DNA from: Phycisphaerales bacterium
Lineage (GTDB): Bacteria; Planctomycetota; Phycisphaerae; Phycisphaerales; SM1A02
Reading direction: 5' to 3'
Length of the DNA: 10,760 nucleotides
Assembly: GCA_018882625.1 (NCBI GenBank)
Contig: VERO01000063.1
Span: 1 to 10,760 of the forward strand
This document shows, piece by piece, positions 1 through 7,200 of the stretch (position 1 is the stretch's first letter; each line of letters opens with the position of its first letter). The position numbers were made by a program, and so were the translations under genes. The notes under the pieces were generated by a model. That model saw only the letters and a list, made by a program, of their open reading frames with translations. It was not told the DNA's origin and made no database searches.

Positions 1-2
1 GT

Positions 3-569
3 GCGGTGCCACGTCGCCGCGCCGGTGCCACGTGGATGATCGACAAGTCGCTCATGGTGTGGAACTCCCTGCCCGCCGTGGCGATTGCGCTGCCCGGTGC
101 CGCGTGCTTCCGCATCGAGCGCGACCCGCGCGACTGTGCGATCAGCATCTTCCTCTCGAACATGCATCCGGAGACGATGGGCTGGAACCAGGACCTTGAG
201 TCGATCCGGCGTGTGATCGCGATGGAGCGCGCACTGGTGCCCGACGCGCTGGACGCCTTCGGCATCCCGCATGTGTCGATCGTCTACGAGCAGCTGGTAG
301 CCCACCCGAAGGCGTACATGCAGGAGTGCCTGAACCTGATGGGGCTTCCGTGGGACGATCGCGTGCTGAGCCCTCAGGACAACACGCGCACCGTGCACAC
401 CCTGAGCCACGAGCAGGTGAGAAAGCCGATAAACGACTCGTCGATCGGACGCTGGAGGAACTACGCATTCGCCTTTGACTCGTCGTGGGACATGCTTGTG
501 GCGTCTCACGAGGCGCGGTCTCGGGCAGAGGATGCCCGGCTCCGGGGTCATCCAACTGCTGGCCACTGA
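3..569 (+). CDS. Sulfotransferase family protein, C-terminal part (5' end outside window)
   Basis: The reading frame is open from the left edge, so this is the C-terminal ~189 residues of a longer protein. The GTG at base 6 is probably internal. The family moves a sulfuryl group from PAPS to a hydroxyl or amine acceptor. Visible hallmarks are IDKSL followed by a hydrophobic ALPGA stretch, then RIERDPRDCAIS (about bases 111-149), which matches the 3'-phosphate-binding Arg...Ser strand/helix of Sulfotransfer_1/3 domains. Near the C-terminus, VRKPINDSSIGRWRNY matches the SSxGRWRxY segment of TPR-linked sulfotransferases. The 5'-phosphosulfate loop and any N-terminal TPR repeats would lie upstream and cannot be checked. 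The acceptor substrate is unknown. The gene ends 47 bp before porin 1, which appears to have its own promoter. Confidence 0.85.
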   Translation, partial: AVPRRRAGATWMIDKSLMVWNSLPAVAIALPGAACFRIERDPRDCAISIFLSNMHPETMGWNQDLESIRRVIAMERALVPDALDAFGIPHVSIVYEQLVAHPKAYMQECLNLMGLPWDDRVLSPQDNTRTVHTLSHEQVRKPINDSSIGRWRNYAFAFDSSWDMLVASHEARSRAEDARLRGHPTAGH

Positions 570-603
570 AACTGGATCCGCGCCGAACCGATAGCCGATC
601 CGC

Positions 604-609
604 TAGGAT
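604..609 (+). promoter_or_regulatory. Candidate -10 box (TAGGAT) for a leaderless porin 1 transcript
   Basis: TAGGAT fits the TANNNT pattern of housekeeping -10 elements and ends 7 bases before the ATG at 617. A transcript starting at normal spacing from this box would begin on or next to that ATG, leaving no room for a Shine-Dalgarno site, and none is visible. The same octamer TAGGATCG lies at 4268-4275 before purL. No convincing -35 box is seen at 16-18 bp spacing. The assignment is inference from position and recurrence. Confidence 0.5.
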
Positions 610-616
610 CGTGCCC

Positions 617-2323
617 ATGCGGCGGACGCCCTCGGCCATCGCTCTTGTGCTCGCCTCGCAGGCGTTGGTCTGCGCCGGGGTGGGTGGCTCTGCGTCAGCC
701 GCTGAAGCCCCTCAGGACGCATCTGGCGGGGGATCGGCTGCTCTGAGCGCCGGGTCCACGGGTGGCAGCACCGGCGGCTCCAGCGCCTCGGCATCACAGT
801 CCAACGCCCTCGACGACATGGCGCGCCGGCTCGAGGCCCTCGAGAAGCGAAACTCGCAGCTGCAGCAGGAAGTTGTCGACCTGAAGGCCGAGTCCGGCGA
901 GCGCTGGCTCACCGAGGAGCGCGCCGCCGAGATCCGAGGCATCGTGCAGGACGTGCTGGCTGATGCGGGCGAGCGGTCAAGCCTGCAATCCTCCGGCATG
1001 ACCGCGGGGTGGGACGACGGATTCTTCCTATCGAGCCCCGATGGCCGCTTCCGGATGAACATCTCCGGCTTCTCTCAGGCACGCTGGGTCTGGAGCGAGA
1101 TGCGGCAGTCGCTGCCAACGCCGCCGGGTGGGACCCGGTTTCCCACCAACCTCACCGCGACCGGATTCGATCTGCCGAACACCCAGCTGTGGATCGATGG
1201 CCACATCCTCTCGCCCGATGTGACCTACATGGTGAAGGCCCGGTTTGGCAACGAGACGCCAACCGGGTTCGATATCCAGGCGCAGGGTCAGCCCGGCGGA
1301 TTTGTGCAGTATGGCGATGGCGGCCAGCTCCAGCTGATGGACGCATGGGTACGCATCGCACTGACCGACGAGTGGTCGTTCCGAGCCGGTCAGTTCCGTT
1401 CCCCCTACAGCCGCGACTTCCTGGTGCTCGAGCAGTACCAGATGGCTGTGGCGCGCTCAGTCATCGCCGAGCACTACTCGATCGGGTACACGCAGGGCCT
1501 CGAGCTTGAGTACCTGTCCGACGAGATGCGCTGGCGCCTGTCAGTCAACGACGGCGGAAACGACTACCTCTTCGGACCCGTGCAGGTTGTGGGTTCGCAG
1601 CCCTGGAATTCGCCATGGGACGACCAGCCCGCCAAGTGGGCTGTGACGAGCCGCTTCGAGTGGAAGGGCGCCGGAAGCTGGCGGCAGTTTGACCAGTTCA
1701 CGAGCCCAGAGGGCACCGATCCGGGATGGCTCTTTGGAATCGCGTTCAATCTCCAGGGATCGAACCCCACGGAGATCATTCCGGGTGGCAACCTGACGGG
1801 CGATCTTCCCAACTCCAGCGGGCAGGCCAACGACTGGTTCGGCGTCACCGCCGACTACACGATGCTGCTAGGCGGAGCTTCGCTCTACGTGGCCGGGTAC
1901 TGGAACTACATCAGCTCTCATAGCGCGTCGTACCTCAACGGAGTGCCGCCTGTGAACTACTGGGACATCGGCAACACCTACGCCATGGGTGCCCAAGTCC
2001 AGTTCGCGGGCTACTTCGCGCCAAAGTGGGAAGCATTCGTGCGATACGAGTACGGGTACGCCAACAACAGCGACCCCTGGATCCGTCCGGCCAGCGGCGC
2101 GGGTGCAGGCACGATCATCCAGTACACGCAGGGGCAGTCGCACCTGTCGATCGCGACGGTCGGCGTGAACTGGTACATCGACGGCCAGGACCTCAAGGTC
2201 AGCGCCGACTTCGGCTATGCGTTCACGCCGGTCGATCCCGCATTTGCGACGCCGCAGATCGGCTGGCGCGGGTCGGAGTCCGACGAGTTCGTGATGCGCG
2301 CGCAGATCCAGCTGATGTTCTGA
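617..2323 (+). CDS. Outer-membrane porin 1, OprO/OprP-like, with periplasmic coiled coil
   Basis: The 568-residue product is a likely outer-membrane beta-barrel for passive solute uptake. Starting at ATG 617 gives a signal peptide: MRR, a hydrophobic core, then a likely cleavage in SASAAEA near residue 28. The frame is open back to 485, but that stretch overlaps the sulfotransferase and buries the signal. After cleavage come a Ser/Gly/Ala-rich linker (about 37-62), a heptad-like coiled coil (about 65-93), the motif RWLTEERAAEIR (96-107) and AGWDDGFFL (130-138). The rest alternates aromatic and polar residues as barrel strands do. It includes FRAGQFRSPYSRDF, resembling the GQFKxPFS segment of Porin_O_P proteins, and ends in MRAQIQLMF with the terminal Phe that assists BAM-mediated insertion. 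Porin 2 downstream is a paralogue. Solute specificity cannot be read from sequence, and phosphate is only the family's eponymous substrate. Confidence 0.85.
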   Translation: MRRTPSAIALVLASQALVCAGVGGSASAAEAPQDASGGGSAALSAGSTGGSTGGSSASASQSNALDDMARRLEALEKRNSQLQQEVVDLKAESGERWLTEERAAEIRGIVQDVLADAGERSSLQSSGMTAGWDDGFFLSSPDGRFRMNISGFSQARWVWSEMRQSLPTPPGGTRFPTNLTATGFDLPNTQLWIDGHILSPDVTYMVKARFGNETPTGFDIQAQGQPGGFVQYGDGGQLQLMDAWVRIALTDEWSFRAGQFRSPYSRDFLVLEQYQMAVARSVIAEHYSIGYTQGLELEYLSDEMRWRLSVNDGGNDYLFGPVQVVGSQPWNSPWDDQPAKWAVTSRFEWKGAGSWRQFDQFTSPEGTDPGWLFGIAFNLQGSNPTEIIPGGNLTGDLPNSSGQANDWFGVTADYTMLLGGASLYVAGYWNYISSHSASYLNGVPPVNYWDIGNTYAMGAQVQFAGYFAPKWEAFVRYEYGYANNSDPWIRPASGAGAGTIIQYTQGQSHLSIATVGVNWYIDGQDLKVSADFGYAFTPVDPAFATPQIGWRGSESDEFVMRAQIQLMF

Positions 2324-2473
2324 ACTTCCGGGCGGTCCTGAGGGGTGCTTGGGGTGAGCTGCGTGCAGGAACCGCGTGCCAGCCGTGCTTGATCTGACCG
2401 CGTCGAACGCCCATGTGCTTCAGTTACAGGACTCATAGACGCCCTTCTCCGATTGTTCAGATCGCGTGAGGGT

Positions 2474-2490
2474 GTGTGAAGAAGTGTGAA
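2474..2490 (+). repeat. Direct repeat GTGTGAA x2, 10-bp period, upstream of porin 2
   Basis: GTGTGAA occurs at 2474-2480 and 2484-2490, separated by GAA, and a further GT-rich run follows to about 2501. The one-helical-turn period and the position about 67-83 bp before the porin 2 ATG fit binding of a regulator dimer on one DNA face. The proteobacterial Pho box also uses 7-bp direct repeats but with an 11-bp period, so it does not match. Function is unproven. Confidence 0.4.
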
Positions 2491-2507
2491 GGTTGTGTGT
2501 GTTCGCC

Positions 2508-2530
2508 GTTCAGATGAGCAACTTCTGAAC
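2508..2530. repeat. Inverted repeat GTTCAGA-N9-TCTGAAC, candidate operator before porin 2
   Basis: A perfect 7-bp inverted repeat has arms at 2508-2514 and 2524-2530, with arm centres 16 bp apart. It sits just upstream of the candidate -10 at 2541, covering the place a -35 box would occupy. An extra GTTCAGAT half-site lies at 2455-2462, and another TCTGAAC overlaps the porin 1 stop codon (2319-2325). This layout fits a dimeric transcription factor site. It is not a terminator: there is no T-tract and the stem is AT-balanced. Confidence 0.4.
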
Positions 2531-2540
2531 CGCCGGCATC

Positions 2541-2546
2541 TACGTT
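2541..2546 (+). promoter_or_regulatory. Candidate -10 box (TACGTT) for porin 2
   Basis: TACGTT fits TANNNT and ends 10 bases before the ATG at 2557, giving a predicted 5' leader of only a few bases. No purine-rich Shine-Dalgarno sequence precedes the ATG. No -35 match is visible and the inverted repeat occupies that position, so an activator or repressor may act here. This call is weaker than those before porin 1 and purL because the box differs from TAGGAT. Confidence 0.3.
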
Positions 2547-2556
2547 CGCGCCCGTC

Positions 2557-4218
2557 ATGAGCCCTGTTGTTGCCAATGCGTGCGTCTTGATGGCCTGTGG
2601 AGCCCTTTGGGCTTCGGCGGCGTCGGCGGCAGAGCCTCCCGCTGGCGCGGGGGAGGTCGTGCCCGCACTCGCGCAAGATGCGGTCTACGCGAGAGGACCG
2701 AGTTCTTCCGACGCAAGCGCCGCCGCTCCCCGCAACCTCCAGGACGAGATCGCCGAGCTACGGGCCAAGATGGCCGAGATGGAGTCGCGCCACCAGAACG
2801 AGATGGCGTCGCTTCGTGCCGAGTACGGGGATCGCTGGCTCACGGAGCAGCGCGCCGAGGAGATCCGGGCGCTGGTGCGTGATGTGATCTCAGACGCCCA
2901 GGCGCGCACCAACCTGAAGGGTCAGGCAGCCACCGCGGGATGGGATCGGCACTTCTTCCTCGCCAGCGAGGACGGCAAGTTCAAGATGCAGATCCGCGCG
3001 CAGATCCAGGCGCGATGGGCGCTGACCGACCAGAACATGGGGACTGCCGCCGGGGCCGCGCCCGGCTCCCCGAGCGAGCCCACATCGTCGGACAACACGT
3101 GGGGCTTCGAGTTTCGCCGCATGAAGATCGACTTCTCGGGGTACATCATCGATCCGTCGTGGACCTACGAGCTGCAGCCGATCTGGAACCGCTTCCAGAC
3201 CGCTACGGCGTCGAACGCCGCGCTCGAGAACATCTTCATCCAGAAGGAGCTGGCCGAGGGCCTCAACGTGAGGATCGGCCAGTACAAGGTGCCCTTCAAC
3301 CGCGAGGAGTTCATCACGAGCACGATGCAGACGGTCATCGAGCGTTCGCTGGCGAGCGAGATGCTGACGCCGAAGTTCTCCCAGGGACTGATGGCGGACT
3401 GGCGCACCGAGCACTTCCGCCTGCGCGGGTTCTTCGGGGATGCCCTGCGGGCCAATGGCTCTGGCGTGCAGGTCTCCCGGCTCGCGCTCAACCAAGGCAC
3501 TGCGGGTGCGCTGGCCAACTACAACGGCGGCTTCAACCAGCCCATCGCCTCGAACCCGGTCAACTACGCGATGTCGACGCGTGGCGAGTGGCGCATCGCG
3601 GGTAACTGGTCGCAGTTCAGGGACATGATGGGCACTCCGGACGAGGACTTCGGCGTGCTTCTTGGAGGCGCCTTCATGGCGCAGAGCCTCCGTCAGATCC
3701 CGGCGACGACGGCATCGAACCCGATCAATCCGATGAAGAGCATGTGGGCGGCCACGGCGGACCTCATGCTTGAGTGGCCCGGCTTCCACATCTTCGCTGC
3801 GGGCATCTACCGGCGCGTCAATCTTGTGGACAGCATGATGACCCGCGACGGGAGCATCGATGACGGGATGGACCAGTGGTCGGCCATGGCGGAGGCTGGC
3901 TACTTCGTGTCCGAGGACCTCGAGCTCTACAGCCGGTACGAGTGGGGCGACAGCGACAGCAACAAGTTCCGGACCTTCGCGGGAGCCACCAACGCCAACG
4001 GGGAGCAGCTCTCGATCCTGACGGTCGGGCTCAACTGGTTTCCTGAGGGCTCGAAGAACCGCAACCTGAAGTGGTCTGCAGACGTGGGCTTCGGCTTCAC
4101 CCCGATCGTCGACTGGGCCAACAGCGGCGCCGACTGGATGGTGGACTACACCAACAACGGCGGAGGTAGCAATGACGGCCAGGTGGTGATCCGCACCCAG
4201 ATGCAGCTGCTGTTCTGA
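2557..4218 (+). CDS. Outer-membrane porin 2, OprO/OprP-like paralogue of porin 1
   Basis: The 553-residue product is a predicted beta-barrel porin. ATG 2557 is the first start in frame. The leader MSPVVANAC...ASAASAAEPP is hydrophobic with a likely AxA cleavage near residue 24, but it has no Lys or Arg before the core, which is unusual. The mature protein begins with an Ala/Pro-rich linker, a coiled coil (about 60-90, EIAELRAKMAEME), RWLTEQRAEEIR (93-104) and AGWDRHFFL (127-135), the same order as porin 1. The barrel region contains FEFRRMKIDFSGYI and VRIGQYKVPFNREEF, close to the RR...GxL and GQFKxPF segments of Porin_O_P proteins. The last residues VIRTQMQLLF end in Phe. The two tandem genes probably arose by duplication and diverged in loops. 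Specificity is unknown. purL starts 61 bp downstream, apparently from its own promoter. Confidence 0.85.
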   Translation: MSPVVANACVLMACGALWASAASAAEPPAGAGEVVPALAQDAVYARGPSSSDASAAAPRNLQDEIAELRAKMAEMESRHQNEMASLRAEYGDRWLTEQRAEEIRALVRDVISDAQARTNLKGQAATAGWDRHFFLASEDGKFKMQIRAQIQARWALTDQNMGTAAGAAPGSPSEPTSSDNTWGFEFRRMKIDFSGYIIDPSWTYELQPIWNRFQTATASNAALENIFIQKELAEGLNVRIGQYKVPFNREEFITSTMQTVIERSLASEMLTPKFSQGLMADWRTEHFRLRGFFGDALRANGSGVQVSRLALNQGTAGALANYNGGFNQPIASNPVNYAMSTRGEWRIAGNWSQFRDMMGTPDEDFGVLLGGAFMAQSLRQIPATTASNPINPMKSMWAATADLMLEWPGFHIFAAGIYRRVNLVDSMMTRDGSIDDGMDQWSAMAEAGYFVSEDLELYSRYEWGDSDSNKFRTFAGATNANGEQLSILTVGLNWFPEGSKNRNLKWSADVGFGFTPIVDWANSGADWMVDYTNNGGGSNDGQVVIRTQMQLLF

Positions 4219-4267
4219 GCGGGTTCTGGCGGCGCGTTTCGCGGTCAGGGCGGCGGCGCGACCCCGG

Positions 4268-4273
4268 TAGGAT
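4268..4273 (+). promoter_or_regulatory. Candidate -10 box (TAGGAT) for a leaderless purL transcript
   Basis: TAGGAT ends 6 bases before the ATG at 4280 and lies in the same octamer TAGGATCG seen before porin 1. A start point at normal spacing from this box would fall on the ATG or within a base or two of it. No Shine-Dalgarno sequence is present and no clear -35 box is seen. This would make purL-purQ a transcription unit separate from the porins. Inference from motif, spacing and recurrence. Confidence 0.5.
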
Positions 4274-4279
4274 CGCGCG

Positions 4280-7200
4280 ATGGCCATGATGGCAGAGGCG
4301 GAGACGGCGCGCGCAAGCGTCACTCGGATCGAGGTGAGGGCGGCTGATGGCGTTGGAGACCCACGCGGCGCCGCGCTGCGCGCGCGCATTGCCGCGGCTG
4401 GGCTTGGCGTGCCGACGCGCGTAGCGCATGTCGCCGTGTACCTGATCCGGGGGCTTGATGACGCTGCGGTCGCTGACCGCGTGGCGCGGGAGCTCCTTGC
4501 TGATCCGGTGACGCAGCGGGCGAGCGTGACGGCGGCTGAGGCTCCAGGTACCGGTGCGGGTGCGCGCGGTGGGGCCGGCGCAGCTCATCGTGACGGTGGA
4601 ACGACTGCTCGCGCCACGTGCGCCGTCGAGGTGCATCCGCGTCCTGGCGTGATGGACCCCGCTGCGGAGAGCGTGCGCGCGGCGATCGCGGCGCTGACTG
4701 GAGCCGATGTCGAGGTGCGCACCGGCGATCGGTACGAGTTCGATGGGATGGATGCCGTGGCCGCGCGCGCCGCGGTCGAGTCGCTCGTGGCGAACACCGT
4801 GATTCATGCGGTGCACGATGGTGCATACCACCCTGCGGATTTCGTGCGCGGCACGCCGTACCAGCTGCGCATCCGCGAGGTGAAGCTCATGGGGCTCAGG
4901 GACGCAGAGCTCGAGAAGCTCTCGCGCGAGGCGCACCTGTTCTTGTCGCTCGATGAGATGCGCGCGGTGCAGGCGGAGTACGCGCGCCTTGGCCGCGAGC
5001 CGCGCGAGATCGAGCTCGAGACGATCGCGCAGACGTGGAGCGAGCACTGCGTGCACAAGACGCTCAAGGCGACGGTGCGCTACAGGCCTTCGGGGCCTGA
5101 TGCCCTGGTCGCAGCAACCGCCGAGATGCGCCCGGGCCACGAGCCTCAGGCCGATGGGTCGGTCATCATCCGCAACCTGCTCAAGAGCACGGTGGCGGCC
5201 GCGACCCATGAGCTCATCGGCCGTTCGCCGATGCTGCCAGGCCCGGGCGTGGACACGCAGGCCAAGCCGATCGACTGGTGCCTCTCGGTGTTTTCCGACA
5301 ACTCTGGCGTCATCGCCTTCGACGAGAGCGATGCGGTCTGCATCAAGGTGGAGACGCACAATCATCCGAGCGCCATCGAGCCCTATGGCGGCGCGGCGAC
5401 CGGCATCGGCGGATGCATCCGCGACGTGATCGGCACTGGCCGCGGCGCGAAGCCGATTGCGGCGACCGATGTCTTCTGCGTGGCGCATCCTGTGGGTACG
5501 CGCGTGCCGCGTGGATGCCTGCCTCCGTCGCGCGTGCTCCCGCATGTGGTCGCCGGCGTGCGCGACTACGGCAACCGCATGGGCATCCCGACGCTATCGG
5601 GATCGGTGTGGTTCGACGACCGCTACATCGGCAACCCGCTCGTGTACTGCGGATGCATCGGCATGATGCCGCGCACGCATGTGAAGGGGCAGGTGCTCGA
5701 CGGCGACGTGATCGTCGCGGTCGGCGGGCGCACGGGCCGCGACGGCATCCACGGCGCGACGTTCTCGAGCGCAGAGCTGACGGACACGCATGCCGACGAG
5801 TTCAGCCACGCGGTGCAGATCGGCAACGCGATCACCGAGAAGACGCTGCTCGATGCGATCCTGGTGATGCGCGACGAGGCGGGCGGATGCCTGTATCGCG
5901 GGCTGACCGACTGCGGCGCTGGCGGATTCTCGAGCGCGGTGGGGGAGATGGGATCCGAGATTGGCGCGGAGGTGCACCTGGAGCGCGCGCCCACAAAGTA
6001 CGACGGGCTTTCGCCCACGGAGGTGTGGATCAGCGAGGCGCAGGAGCGCATGGTGCTGGCGGTGCCGCCAGCGGCGCTCGCTCGCGTGCGCGCGATCTGC
6101 GCAGACCATGGCGTGGAGTGCTGCGAGCTGGGCACGTTCGGCACGCCGTCGCGCGAGATCATCCTGCGCTGGCACGGCACCGAAGTGGGCCGTCTCGACT
6201 GCAGCTTCCTGCACGGCGGCATCCCGATGCCCACGCGCGATGCGGCATGGGAGCCGCTGTGGGCGCGCGAGCATTCGGGTCTCGCGGGCGCGGTGGCGGA
6301 GGGTGGCGAGATTCCGCGTGTCGGTGCGGCCGAGTCGATCGCCGACGCGCTGCGCGCGCTGCTGTCGCACCCCAACATCGCCAGCAAGGCATGGATCATC
6401 CGGCAGTACGACCACGAGGTGCAGGGCACGAGCGTGGTGAAGCCGCTGGTCGGTCCGGGTGCGGGCGGTCCTGGCGATGCGTCGGTGATCGCGCCCAAGG
6501 CCGGATCAGTGCGCGGTGTGGGCATTGCGTGCGGGCTTGCGACCGGGCTTGCGGCGGACCCCTACGTGATGGGGTTGGCTGCAATCGACGAGTGCGTACG
6601 CAACCTGGTGTGCACGGGTGTGGATCCATCGCGCATCGCGATCCTCGACAACTTCTGCTGGCCTAGCTGCGGCGATCCGCGCAACCTCGCGTCGCTCGTG
6701 CGCGCAGCGGAGGCGTGCTACGACGGCGCGAAGGCGTACCGCACTCCGTTCGTGAGCGGCAAGGATTCGCTCAACAACCAGTTCGTGGCCGAGGGCGGGC
6801 GCGTGATCCGCATCCCGCCGACCTTGCTGATCACGGGCATGGGCATCGTGTCCGACGTCACGCGCTGCGTGACGATGGACGCCAAGGGCGCGTCGAGCGG
6901 CGATGCGACTGTGCTGGTGATCGTCGGCGAGACGGGCATGCACCTCGGCGGTTCGCACTGGTCGCTGGTGGCGGGGATCGACCGCGATGCGTCGCTTCCG
7001 ATGCCTCGTGTGGACCTTGAGCGCGGGCCTGCAGTTGCGGCGGCGGTGGCGAAGGCGATCCGGTCTGGCTTCGTGCGCAGCGCGCACGACCCGAGCGAGG
7101 GCGGACTGCTGGTGGCGGCTGCAGAGATGGCGTTCGCGGGCGGATGCGGACTGCGCATCGACCTGCGCAAGGTGCCGCTGACGCGCGTGGCGCGCGCCGC

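Noticed and set aside
611..613. GTG at 611 as porin 1 start
   Set aside because: It lies one base after the candidate -10 box, so a transcript could not include it; ATG 617 gives the better signal peptide start.
485..616. In-frame extension of porin 1 back to ATG 485
   Set aside because: It overlaps the sulfotransferase C-terminus and would place 44 residues before an evident signal peptide that begins at ATG 617.
2474..2490. GTGTGAA repeats as a canonical Pho box
   Set aside because: The repeat period is 10 bp, not 11, and the heptamer differs from CTGTCAT.
2587..2598. LMAC near the porin 2 N-terminus as a lipobox
   Set aside because: Met at -2 is atypical, and the hydrophobic stretch continues to a good AxA signal peptidase I site; beta-barrel porins are not usually lipoproteins.
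2890..4389. 499-codon minus-strand open frame opposite porin 2
   Set aside because: It is Arg/Ala/His-rich without domains and mirrors the codon bias of the genuine plus-strand gene, a common effect at high GC.
4097..5545. 482-codon minus-strand open frame opposite purL
   Set aside because: It has shadow composition with no recognisable motif, and the opposite strand encodes conserved PurL residues.
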